Shown here: piece by piece, positions 53,764 through 62,060 of the stretch
Numbering within the stretch: the first letter of the stretch is position 1
Layout: every line of letters begins with the position of its first letter
From: an uncultured Chlorobiaceae bacterium
Lineage (GTDB): Bacteria; Bacteroidota; Chlorobiia; Chlorobiales; Chlorobiaceae
DNA length: 64,000 bases
Reading direction: 5' to 3'
NCBI GenBank assembly: GCA_903843305.1
Contig: CAIMPI010000011.1
Span: 22,635-86,634, forward strand
Made by a program: the position numbers and the translations under genes
The notes under the pieces: model-generated
What the model saw: the letters and a program-made list of their open reading frames with translations, nothing else
The model's database searches: none
Told to the model about the DNA's origin: nothing

Positions 53764-53933
53764 ACAAATACACTATTCTCCGAAATATTCAAGGATACGC
53801 AAAGTATTTGATGCCCTGCAATTGTTATGTTATACTTGGTAAGGTAGTTTTATTGAACAGGCATGTGGATAACCGGCCTGATCCCTGCTGGCTTATTGAC
53901 GTTCCATTCTCTTCAAAATAGAGAGATTTAAAG

Positions 53934-54170
53934 ATGCCAACTGTTTTGCGTATTGGAGCTTATAGGTTTTTCTTTTTTGCGGGTGATAAAAGTGAACCCG
54001 CTCATGTTCATGTTGAACGTGATGATAATCTGGTCAAGTTTTGGCTTGACCCGGTACGCTTGCAGAGTAGTGGTGGTTTTTCACGGCATGAAATTGCGAG
54101 GATTCAAATAATCGTCATTGAACATCAACAGTATTTACTGGAGGCTTGGTATGGTTACTTCAACAATTGA
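53934..54170 (+). CDS. DUF4160 protein
   Basis: A 78-residue protein with the DUF4160 pattern: PTVLRIGAYRFFFFAGDKSE, PAHVHV, and a C-terminal EIARIQIIVIEHQQYLLEAW. DUF4160 plus DUF2442 is a very common toxin-antitoxin-like pair; roles are not fully established. It overlaps the next gene by 20 bases. Confidence 0.88.
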   Translation: MPTVLRIGAYRFFFFAGDKSEPAHVHVERDDNLVKFWLDPVRLQSSGGFSRHEIARIQIIVIEHQQYLLEAWYGYFNN

Positions 54171-54459
54171 ACTCAATCTGTCAGCAGTAGAGCATGTAAC
54201 AGTTACCTCTGATGCTTTAGCTGTTGACTTGAGTGATGGACGATCCATTATGGTTCCGCTTGCATGGTATCCACGACTTATGCATGCCACAGATTCAGAG
54301 CGTGAGAACTGGCGTCTGATTGGGAATGGGTATGGTATTCATTGGGAAGATCTTGATGAGGATATTAGTGTTGAGGGTTTATTACTTGGCAAGCTTTCAG
54401 GTGAAAGTCAAACATCGTTCAAGAGATGGCTCTCTGGTCGTGCTTCTGCATCTGCTTGA
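54151..54459 (+). CDS. DUF2442 protein, partner of DUF4160
   Basis: A 102-residue protein: VEHVTVTSDALAVDLSDGRS then VPLAWYPRLMHATDSERENW and GIHWEDLDEDISVEGLL, all typical DUF2442. Start ATG 54151. It is not closely related to the two 90-residue DUF2442 copies at 43821 and 50129. Confidence 0.88.
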   Translation: MVTSTIELNLSAVEHVTVTSDALAVDLSDGRSIMVPLAWYPRLMHATDSERENWRLIGNGYGIHWEDLDEDISVEGLLLGKLSGESQTSFKRWLSGRASASA

Positions 54460-54485
54460 TGAGTGATACTTAAAGAGGAACAACT

Positions 54486-54722
54486 ATGATAGCAATAAGC
54501 ACAACGGAGTTGAGGCGTAACCTTCGGAAATACCTTAATATCGCTAATAAGGAACCGGTAAGTATCCAGTGCGGGAAGAGCGAAACTTATGAAATTATTC
54601 CTGCCCGGAAAATCAGCGATAATGTCGTTGAGCATTTACAGCTCTCTCTTCAGCAAGTTGAGGAGGGTAAAACCACGGTTCTCAAAAAATCAGATATCAA
54701 TAACTTCCTTGGACTTGAGTAA
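54486..54722 (+). CDS. Phd/YefM-like antitoxin
   Basis: A 78-residue protein with a Phd-type N terminus (MIAISTTELRRNLRKYLNIA) and EPVSIQCGKSETYEIIPARK, then a variable toxin-binding tail. No Doc/RelE-type toxin follows, as the next gene is a membrane protein, so it may be orphaned. Fragment copy at 48838-48972. Ribosome site GAGGAAC precedes the ATG. Confidence 0.8.
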   Translation: MIAISTTELRRNLRKYLNIANKEPVSIQCGKSETYEIIPARKISDNVVEHLQLSLQQVEEGKTTVLKKSDINNFLGLE

Positions 54723-54767
54723 TGGGCTCATTGATACTGTGAATTCAGCTACTCATGGGGAAAAGGC

Positions 54768-55646
54768 ATGAGAAAACTTTTTCTTGATGCGCTTTCTGAC
54801 AGTGCAGCAATGATCCCCTTTCTGTTGCTTATATACTTTCTTGTCGAATTGTTCGAACGGCGACTTAGTGGAAAAATAACACACGCATTGGAGAAGACCG
54901 CAAAAGCTGGCCCTGCACTTGGTGCGGCCTTCGGTTGTATTCCACAGTGTGGATTCTCGGTGGTAGCCAGTGCGCTGTATGCTCGCCGAGTGATCACAAA
55001 AGGTACCTTGCTGGCCGTTTTTCTGGCAACTTCAGACGAGGCCATTCCTGTGATTCTTGCTCAACCAGGCAAGGGCAGGTTCGTTGTGGCAGTTCTGGTT
55101 ACGAAACTGATCATCGGAGTGGTAGCCGGATATGCGATTGATCTGGTTCTTGGGAGTTTGTCGCGGGGAAAACTTGATCATGGTCACCAAAACCCTTTCG
55201 AAGCTCCCCATGATGCTGGTTGTTGCAAACATGATCTCTCCGGCACAATCGGCAAGTGGCAGTCGCTAACGCATCCACTCATTCACACAGCAAAGATATT
55301 CCTCTTTATCATGGCGGTTACCTTTGCCATCAATGCTCTGATTGCTTTTGTCGGTGAAGAGAATCTCGGACATGTTCTGCTCAAACAGCATCTGTTGCAG
55401 CCTTTTCTGGCAGCATTGATTGGACTCATTCCCAACTGCGCTGCTTCAGTTGCAATCGCTGAATTGTTTCTGAAAGGCGGACTGAGTTATGGCTCTGCAA
55501 TTGCCGGGTTATGCAGCAGTGCTGGACTTGGCCTCCTGGTGCTGTTCAAGGAGAACCACAACAGTCGGGATACAATTCAAATTCTTCTTTTGCTCGTTGC
55601 CATCAGCACCATCGTGGGAATTGCCATTCAGCTTCTGTATGGATAA
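54768..55646 (+). CDS. Putative metal efflux membrane protein (manganese/arsenic-efflux type)
   Basis: A 292-residue protein with about 8-9 membrane helices and a central His-rich loop (KLDHGHQNPF then HDAGCCKH). It has two halves with related motifs: GAAFGCIPQCGFSVVAS and ALIGLIPNCAASVAIAE, the P-x-C repeat typical of the family annotated as putative manganese transporter or arsenic efflux protein. Transport direction and substrate are unproven. The DNA starts 45 bases after the Phd gene. Confidence 0.75.
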   Translation: MRKLFLDALSDSAAMIPFLLLIYFLVELFERRLSGKITHALEKTAKAGPALGAAFGCIPQCGFSVVASALYARRVITKGTLLAVFLATSDEAIPVILAQPGKGRFVVAVLVTKLIIGVVAGYAIDLVLGSLSRGKLDHGHQNPFEAPHDAGCCKHDLSGTIGKWQSLTHPLIHTAKIFLFIMAVTFAINALIAFVGEENLGHVLLKQHLLQPFLAALIGLIPNCAASVAIAELFLKGGLSYGSAIAGLCSSAGLGLLVLFKENHNSRDTIQILLLLVAISTIVGIAIQLLYG

Positions 55647-55720
55647 TCGAGTCAATAGTTGCGCCCTTGATTCCATAGCAAATTATGTAACCGATTATAA
55701 GAATGCAAATTCCTGTTCTT

Positions 55721-55800
55721 TGCTGCCAACATGCCGCCACTCCGGGGCTTGAAAATAATGAGCATTTTTTTCAATGTCGTAGACATGGCGTAGTTGGAAG
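55721..55800. repeat. Copy of the 85-base dispersed element
   Basis: Begins TTGCTGCCAACATGCCGCCA and ends with GACATGGCGTAGTTGGAAG; related to the element at 28302-28386 over its whole length, with more changes in the middle. Confidence 0.55.
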
Positions 55801-55852
55801 GACTGAGAAAGAAGCCACTTGCCTTGTCGTTTACCAGGGAGGTGAGAATACT

Positions 55853-55888
55853 CTAAAATTTGAATTGGTTCGATCACTTTCTTAAACT
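55853..55888. repeat. Repeat copy B (TAAAATTTGAATTGGTTCG...)
   Basis: Close match of the segment at 40741-40776. Lies 139 bases before the papain-like gene. Confidence 0.65.
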
Positions 55889-56026
55889 AACTTTCAAAGA
55901 GAGCTCAGTTATCAGTTTATAAAATATCAATGCGTTTGGCCGCAGAACAACTTTGCAACGCAGCTTAGCTCCATTCCGTTTGTCGTAAGTACTTGAATTA
56001 ATAGGGGAAAAGGACGGTGAAATTCT

Positions 56027-57166
56027 ATGGCAGACACAAAACAAATTCTTTTTGGCGGAGTCGGCATGTTGCCGCCCAAAAACGCCGAATTCAAAAAACC
56101 GAAACCTGGCGATCGTCCTTTGTGGGTGGAACTGATAGAAGAGGCATTTGTCAAGCTTACTTCTACCGATGAGGGAAAGCAACTCTATGGTGATCCTGAT
56201 AAAGGGGCCACGCTTGAGCAGGCTTGGCGAACAAATAGTCTTCTGACAGGAAAGTTGCCGGTTTGTCTTCTCTCGACAGACCATCCATCAGTTCCAACAG
56301 ACGCGATTGATCGAGTTATCAAAATGAATTCGAAAGAGGTTGTAGATACCCTGATTGATCTGTTCGGGATGAATGAGACTATGGCCTCTCCAATCTTATA
56401 TCACGATGGCCATTTAGGTCATTCTGTCGCTTTACTCAAGTATGACAAGGATACTCTTCGCTTTACTTATCATGATCCGTGGCCCGGCTATTCACTACTA
56501 TGCAAGGATTTCAATGCGGCAGGAGTTGACGCTCAGTCCCAAAACGGATATTGGAGTATTTCTTCTGCCGAACTTGAAAAGGTGATTTTCGCTGCCTTTA
56601 TCAAGTGCCCCCTTTGGTCGGAATATGTAGGAGAAAAATACTATATGACTTATGATGAATTTACGACCTCTGGCTTCTGGACGTTTTTTCATCTCACAGA
56701 AGTTGACAGGAAAAAGCAGAGTGACAACAGCAATACAATGGTCATACTGAAAACTAGCGGCTTTCAGAATGAAATTGATCTGAACGTCATAGTGAATCAG
56801 AAAAATCGTCTGGTGGAGGGAGTGCTGAGTTTAAGACGAAGCTGGGTAATTGGGCCGCCGTATGGATTGAACCCCTTTGCGCTCGATATTGTAAGAAGTT
56901 TTGTTGCGACGCTTATTCCACCTCTTGATCAAGAGGCAACCTCAGGTTTTGTTACTCTGTTGCACCAAATTGAAGATCCGGCCTATGCGGAACAGTTGGT
57001 GAACGAAGGGGTGGAAAGATCTATTTTGCATCGGGCATTATTTACCTACCTCGGACCATCGCCTTCTTTTGAAGCGACTTTTAAATATTCAAATATCTCG
57101 ATGAAAAACCTTGCGCGTGACGGTGAAGATTGGTTACAGACACAGATCACGATTGATGTGCTTTGA
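56027..57166 (+). CDS. Papain/calpain-like fold protein
   Basis: A 379-residue protein without a recognised family. The region PLWVELIEEAFVKL resembles the calpain segment that follows the catalytic Cys, and GHSVALLKYDKDTLRFTYHD (H132, D150) followed by PWPG resembles the catalytic His-strand of calpain/papain-like proteases. I cannot find the catalytic Cys in the expected place, so it may be inactive or the fold guess may be wrong. The C-terminal half is unlike any known domain. It is followed after 21 bases by a membrane protein and both may form one unit. Confidence 0.5.
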   Translation: MADTKQILFGGVGMLPPKNAEFKKPKPGDRPLWVELIEEAFVKLTSTDEGKQLYGDPDKGATLEQAWRTNSLLTGKLPVCLLSTDHPSVPTDAIDRVIKMNSKEVVDTLIDLFGMNETMASPILYHDGHLGHSVALLKYDKDTLRFTYHDPWPGYSLLCKDFNAAGVDAQSQNGYWSISSAELEKVIFAAFIKCPLWSEYVGEKYYMTYDEFTTSGFWTFFHLTEVDRKKQSDNSNTMVILKTSGFQNEIDLNVIVNQKNRLVEGVLSLRRSWVIGPPYGLNPFALDIVRSFVATLIPPLDQEATSGFVTLLHQIEDPAYAEQLVNEGVERSILHRALFTYLGPSPSFEATFKYSNISMKNLARDGEDWLQTQITIDVL

Positions 57167-57187
57167 TTTGGATAATGGGAGAAGAAA

Positions 57188-57868
57188 ATGAATAACGAAC
57201 GTACCACGACGATCATTGACTATACTGTCACCTCCTGCCCGAGATGCAATGAAGCACATTTTTTCAAATTAAAGGGGCTTGTCCAACAAAAAACAGAAGA
57301 GAGTGTTCCGCTGTTTGGAGGGACTGGAGAAGTTGAAGGAACTGGACGTAAACGGGAGATTTTGTTTGCCTGTCCCAATACAAAGAAAAAATTTTCTTAT
57401 CAGGTTCCTGAACCAAAAGGTGTAGAACTTATCGGTCTGGCTTCGGAAGCGGATATCGCCATGGTGATAAATGTTGCATCCGCACCATCGCCGTCCAAAA
57501 GTGAGTTTGAGGAGTGGGCAAACAAATCGCGCGACACAGCCCTTGATTTCTGCAAGACGATGCTAAGCGCCTCGACAGGTAGCATACCTGTATATTTTGC
57601 GGTACTCAAATATATAGGCTTTGAAAAAATCGGCAGCACGCCTTTATCCCAATTTGCTATCCTGCCGTCAGTACTTTTTCTGGCAGCGGCGATACTCTAT
57701 GTATTGGCACTGCGTCCAGGCTATGAATCGGTTGCTCCAAGTGACTTCAATGATTTCCGTAAGAGAAGGTTTGAACGGCTAAACCAGTTCATTATCTGGG
57801 GAACTGCAATTTTCATCGGAGCAGTTGGATTAGCTATTGTGATGTTGTTTTATACATTGAGCAAATAA
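57188..57868 (+). CDS. Membrane protein with N-terminal zinc-ribbon-like motif
   Basis: A 226-residue protein. N-terminal TSCPRCNEAHFF and a later FACPNTKKK suggest a metal-binding pair. Two membrane helices (about 162-180 and 200-220) lie in the second half: FAILPSVLFLAAAILYVLAL and IIWGTAIFIGAVGLAIVMLF. No family recognised. It probably acts with the preceding gene. Confidence 0.6.
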   Translation: MNNERTTTIIDYTVTSCPRCNEAHFFKLKGLVQQKTEESVPLFGGTGEVEGTGRKREILFACPNTKKKFSYQVPEPKGVELIGLASEADIAMVINVASAPSPSKSEFEEWANKSRDTALDFCKTMLSASTGSIPVYFAVLKYIGFEKIGSTPLSQFAILPSVLFLAAAILYVLALRPGYESVAPSDFNDFRKRRFERLNQFIIWGTAIFIGAVGLAIVMLFYTLSK

Positions 57869-57952
57869 GTACCCTATTATGCAAACCAAAAGCGACTCAA
57901 CTATTCACAAGAAGTATAATCAATAAGCGCAAATTAATTTGGAGATAAACTG

Positions 57953-58252
57953 ATGAGTGGCGGTCATTTCGATTATAAGGAGAGTTATCTCGGCTATATT
58001 GCTGAGCAGCTTGAGCTTGATATTGAAAACAATGAGATTGAATATGATGACTCAAAGCCTGCTGACACTCCTTATGGATATCAGCATACAGCGGAAACGG
58101 TGAAGTTTATGAAAATAATGGTTGATGAACTGTACAAGTTGAAAGAGATACTCAGAGAGTATGATTATGCGGTTTCTGGCGATACGTCAGAAGAAGAGTT
58201 TCTTAACAGTGCAAGGTCACTGTACGGGAATACCGGAGCAAAACCATGCTAA
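57953..58252 (+). CDS. Small acidic protein, first gene of the ATPase-PIN-ligase operon
   Basis: A 99-residue, very acidic protein (DIENNEIEYDDSKPADTPYG), with a HTAETVKFMKIMVDELYKLK helix and YDYAVSGDTSEEEFL. I do not recognise it. Its stop overlaps the ATPase start by seven bases, so it is translated with the ATPase. It could be a regulator or nucleic-acid mimic. Confidence 0.65.
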   Translation: MSGGHFDYKESYLGYIAEQLELDIENNEIEYDDSKPADTPYGYQHTAETVKFMKIMVDELYKLKEILREYDYAVSGDTSEEEFLNSARSLYGNTGAKPC

Positions 58253-59658
58253 AAAAATTACGAATAAAGAATTTCAAGGGATGGAAGGATACCGGTACTA
58301 TTCGTATGGCTCCTATTTCCTTGTTTTTCGGTGCGAACAGTTCTGGAAAGTCCAGTATCGGACAGTTTTTGATGATGCTGAAGCAGACTGTTGAGTCTCC
58401 GGATAGGAAAGCTGTTTTTTTCCCTGGTGGGAAAAATTCTGCTGTACAACTTGGTTCATATCAAGAGATGGTCTATCACCGAGATCCAGAGAACGAGATT
58501 TCTTTTGAATATCAATGGATACTGCAAAATGTCTTGAAGTTTAAAGACCCTGTGTCACAGGAGTCATTTTTAGGAAACAATCTGGACTTCGAAGCTGAGG
58601 TTTCTTTACGCGATTCAAAACAAAATTTATTGCAAGTTAAACGATTTAAGTATCGGTTATTAAACAACGAGACTCAATCACTTGCTATTGAACTAACAAG
58701 AAAACCGGAAAAGCGAGAGTATGAGGTATTGACAGAGGAGTATAATCTTGTAAGAAAAAAAATGCGTGCATGGGCGTTAAAGGATGTTAATCGATTTTAT
58801 GGTTTTCCTGATGAGGTAGTAGTTTACTATCAAAATGCTGAATTTGTACAGGCTTTAGATTTTGAGCAAGAGCAGCTTTTTAAATCAATATGTTATTTAG
58901 GACCATTACGGACTAAAGCAGACAGAGTTTATACATGGGGAGGGAATGCACCGGAAAGCGTTGGAGCAACAGGTGAAAACACGGTAGCAGCTATACTGTC
59001 AGCTAAAAACAGGAAAATAAGTATTGTTAAGCCTGGCGCAAAGAAAGCTTCTCCGGCTAAACTTTTCGAAGAAGTTATAGCGTTAAAGCTTAAAGAATTG
59101 GGTTTAATCGAATCATTTGAAGTCGAAAATATTTCTGGACAATTATACAGAGTTAAAGTTTGTGCCAAAGGTTCAAAAGATGGAGTCGATCTTCCTGATA
59201 TCGGTTTTGGTATATCACAGGTGCTTCCTGTTCTCGTCGAATGCTTTTATGCTCCTCCCGGATCAATCATACTCATGGAGCAACCTGAGATTCATCTGCA
59301 CCCAAGTGCTCAGTCGGCTCTGGCTGATGTTATGATTGATGTGATCAATTCAAGGGAAAACGGCGCCGATCGCAATATTCAGTTGATTATTGAAACCCAC
59401 TCCGAGCATTTTCTTCGGAGGCTGCAGAGGCGGATTGCTGAGGATGTCGTATCAGAGGAAAAGGTGTCAGCCTACTTTGCCAATATTACAAAGACTCCAG
59501 CGACGCTTGATCCGCTTCAGATTGACATGTTTGGTAACATCCAGAACTGGCCCGAAAACTTTTTTGGTGATGAGATGGGTGATATTACTGAGCAGGCCAA
59601 AGCGGCAATGAAAAAGAGGATGCAGCAGACTCATGAGACAGAGGAGGAATCTGAATGA
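58246..59658 (+). CDS. AAA ATPase of DUF3696 type
   Basis: A 470-residue ABC/SMC-like ATPase. Starts LKKLRIKNFKGWKDTGTIRM, with Walker A FFGANSSGKSS (about 27-37), signature-like DIGFGISQVLPVLVE, Walker B SIILMEQPEIHLHP and THSEHFLRRLQR. The C-terminal FFGDEMGDITEQAKAAMKKR is the DUF3696 landmark. This group is common in defence islands as a sensor or ATP-dependent regulator of a nuclease. Stop overlaps the PIN gene (ATGA). Confidence 0.85.
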   Translation: MLKKLRIKNFKGWKDTGTIRMAPISLFFGANSSGKSSIGQFLMMLKQTVESPDRKAVFFPGGKNSAVQLGSYQEMVYHRDPENEISFEYQWILQNVLKFKDPVSQESFLGNNLDFEAEVSLRDSKQNLLQVKRFKYRLLNNETQSLAIELTRKPEKREYEVLTEEYNLVRKKMRAWALKDVNRFYGFPDEVVVYYQNAEFVQALDFEQEQLFKSICYLGPLRTKADRVYTWGGNAPESVGATGENTVAAILSAKNRKISIVKPGAKKASPAKLFEEVIALKLKELGLIESFEVENISGQLYRVKVCAKGSKDGVDLPDIGFGISQVLPVLVECFYAPPGSIILMEQPEIHLHPSAQSALADVMIDVINSRENGADRNIQLIIETHSEHFLRRLQRRIAEDVVSEEKVSAYFANITKTPATLDPLQIDMFGNIQNWPENFFGDEMGDITEQAKAAMKKRMQQTHETEEESE

Positions 59659-60185
59659 TTTTACCGAAGAAATGTATTGTGGATACAAATGTTCCGAAAA
59701 CTGCCAATCTTGCTCTTGCTCCAGACAAAGTACCTCATGAATTGCTGGGATGTGTTTTGGCCTGTGTTGAGGCTGTTGAGTATGTCATCAAAAAACAAGC
59801 GCTGGTTATGGATGCTGGAGAGGAAATTTTTGACGAGTACCGTCAACAGCTTTCCATGAAAGGTCAGCCAGGTGTGGGAGATCGTTTCATGAAATGGGTT
59901 CACGATAATCGCTGGCGTTTGCCCAAAGCCGATCGGGTTACGATTACAAAAAATGGAGAGTCATACGATCAATTTCCAGATCATGTTGGTTTAACCAGTT
60001 TTGATAATTCTGATCGGAAGTTTATTGCTGTTGCAAATGCCCATCCAGATAAACCGCCTGTGTTGCAGGCGACGGACAGCAAATGGTGGGGATGGAAGGA
60101 TGCCTTGAGCGAGGTTGGGATTACGGTGTATTTCCTTTGTCCTGATTATGTTCAGAAAATATATGTGAAGAAGATGGAGTCATGA
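59655..60185 (+). CDS. PIN-like nuclease
   Basis: A 176-residue protein with CIVDTNVPK at the start (first Asp), a central acidic region (DAGEEIFDEYRQQ), and FDNSDRKFIAVANAHP followed by QATDSKWWGW (later Asp cluster). This is the pattern of PIN-domain nucleases. It likely cuts RNA and is controlled by the ATPase just upstream. Overlaps the ATPase stop and the ligase start by four bases each. Confidence 0.75.
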   Translation: MILPKKCIVDTNVPKTANLALAPDKVPHELLGCVLACVEAVEYVIKKQALVMDAGEEIFDEYRQQLSMKGQPGVGDRFMKWVHDNRWRLPKADRVTITKNGESYDQFPDHVGLTSFDNSDRKFIAVANAHPDKPPVLQATDSKWWGWKDALSEVGITVYFLCPDYVQKIYVKKMES

Positions 60186-60859
60186 AAGAAGATTTCTTCA
60201 AATTTCCTTCTACACCACACCTTGCACTCCTTGGGAATATTGAAGTTAGAGGGGATAAAGTTTTGTCGAAGTTTGAGCGGGATGAATTCCTTCTGCAAGA
60301 ACTTGTTGTTGAAGAAAAGGTAGATGGTGCAAATCTTGGGATATCTTTTGATGAAAATGGGGTGATTCGTTTCCAGAACAGGGGAGGGTATCTGCATTGT
60401 CCTGACAAGGGGCAGTGGAAAAAACTTTTTGACTGGATAACTCCAATGAATGACGTGCTTTTCGATAACCTGACTGATCGTTATATCCTGTTCGGAGAGT
60501 GGTGCTATGCCCAACACTCTGTCGTTTATAACCGATTGCCGGACTGGTTTCTTGGGTTCGATATTTACGATAAGTTGACTGCACGCTTTTTTTCCTGCAT
60601 TCGCCGCAACAAGATGTTTCGAGCAATTGGTATCTCTAAGGTTCCACAGGTTGCAGTCGGTCACTTTACACTATCGGAACTGCGCAATCTTCTTTCGCCG
60701 TCACATTTCAGTGATACCCCGTCTGAAGGACTTTATCTTCGATGTAATCAAGGGGAGTGGCTGATACAAAGAGCCAAGTTGGTTCGGCCTGCATTTATTC
60801 AATCCGTTGAACAACACTGGTCACGATCCGGGATTAAGCCAAACCTGCTGGAGCTTTGA
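60182..60859 (+). CDS. RNA ligase (nucleotidyltransferase fold)
   Basis: A 225-residue protein with the ligase motifs: I, EEKVDGANLG (Lys46 takes the AMP); III, YILFGEW; IV, EGLYLRC; V, QRAKLVRP. Spacing fits the minimal RNA ligase fold (Rnl-type) rather than DNA ligase. It would seal broken RNA ends using ATP. Placement after a PIN nuclease in one operon suggests cut-and-repair of RNA, possibly tRNA. Overlaps the PIN gene by four bases. Confidence 0.82.
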   Translation: MKEDFFKFPSTPHLALLGNIEVRGDKVLSKFERDEFLLQELVVEEKVDGANLGISFDENGVIRFQNRGGYLHCPDKGQWKKLFDWITPMNDVLFDNLTDRYILFGEWCYAQHSVVYNRLPDWFLGFDIYDKLTARFFSCIRRNKMFRAIGISKVPQVAVGHFTLSELRNLLSPSHFSDTPSEGLYLRCNQGEWLIQRAKLVRPAFIQSVEQHWSRSGIKPNLLEL

Positions 60860-60931
60860 GTATGGAAAATGAATAAACACCATTCTTCACCCCATGCCAC
60901 TTAAGGGGAGGAACTTAAACTCCTATTGCTT

Positions 60932-61006
60932 TATGGTGGTGGTGCTTATGTCAGTTATGAACCGATACGTGTATTGCTTGAAGCCGGGGTAATTCGTGTA
61001 TATTAA
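60932..61006 (+). pseudogene. Fragment of a DUF6088-type C terminus
   Basis: Reads YGGGAYVSYEPIRVLLEAGV then IRVY and stop, similar to YGGAYVSYEPAT of the DUF6088 gene at 49317. No start. It sits in a 360-base spacer with nothing else. Confidence 0.5.
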
Positions 61007-61222
61007 CCAAAGGCGGAGATGGTTTAAACGATCCTGCAGATGTACTCGTTGTTGGTTAAGACTAATCTGTATATACCGACCTGATAAATAATAATATTTT
61101 TCGCTATTTTTATTTATAAAAAATAGTTAACACGATTTCTTGGATTATTCGGAAAGTTCATATAAAGAAAGAAATAGTCTTCTTTTTTTTGAGGAATTAG
61201 GCAGTTTAGTCTAAACAAGGTT

Positions 61223-61804
61223 ATGTCAAAAAGTATGAAAAATGGCATATACATAAAGATTCTGGAATTTGGTGTTAATCACCCAGATGGTTTTACTTAT
61301 GAGGAAATAGAGAAATCCTTGCATCTAAACGAATGGGAGAAAAAAATTGTAAACAAGTTTGTCGATTTGGCCCTGACTACCGGGCGGCCCTCAATTTCAT
61401 CAGGATCTTTGGGGAGTTACATTCCAGAAAGCGAGAATTCCCTTTTTTTTCTTATAGCGAATGAATCTGGTGCCGAGAGATTCATCCTCACTCATATTGC
61501 ATTCTTTAACTACATTGATTATTTGGAACTTCAGGCAGCAAAAGAAACTTCTGTCAGTGCAAACAGAAATGCAAAAACGGCTCTTTGGGCCGTAGTCTTT
61601 ACAGCCCTTCTTTCCATTGCCACTTCCTACTTTTTTGCAAGATGGCAAGTAGAATCACCTGTAACGATTGATGAAAAACAATACGACAGGGTAATAGAGC
61701 ACGTTGGAAACAATAACAGCACATCGATAATGACCGTTCCAGAAAATGACAAAGGGATATCCTTCTTTAGATCTCCCCAGGGAGCAAGACATCATGGCCA
61801 TTAA
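61223..61804 (+). CDS. Hypothetical protein with one membrane helix
   Basis: A 193-residue protein. Residues 1-60 look like a winged helix (GFTYEEIEKSLHLNEWEKKI). One membrane helix lies about 118-135 (ALWAVVFTALLSIATSYFFA) and the tail is polar. No family recognised. AT-rich sequence upstream fits a promoter. Confidence 0.6.
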   Translation: MSKSMKNGIYIKILEFGVNHPDGFTYEEIEKSLHLNEWEKKIVNKFVDLALTTGRPSISSGSLGSYIPESENSLFFLIANESGAERFILTHIAFFNYIDYLELQAAKETSVSANRNAKTALWAVVFTALLSIATSYFFARWQVESPVTIDEKQYDRVIEHVGNNNSTSIMTVPENDKGISFFRSPQGARHHGH

Positions 61805-62060
61805 TTGGGGACATGCTGGTAGAAAGCGTTTTTAATGCAAGTATATGGTTAAGCCATAACCCAGCCCAAAGCGGCAGACGGCTGTCAGTCGGTTTTTTTT
61901 GAAGCGTCGTAGAATTCAACATTTTCTGAGCTTTTTGGACGGCTCAGTCATCAACCCTCCGCTGGTTAGCTTTGTCGTTATGGCATTTTTTGATGAGAAC
62001 TCCGTGCTTCGTCGAGTCAGCAAACAAAGGTGACAATATTTTGCAGTAAAAAGGGTCAAT

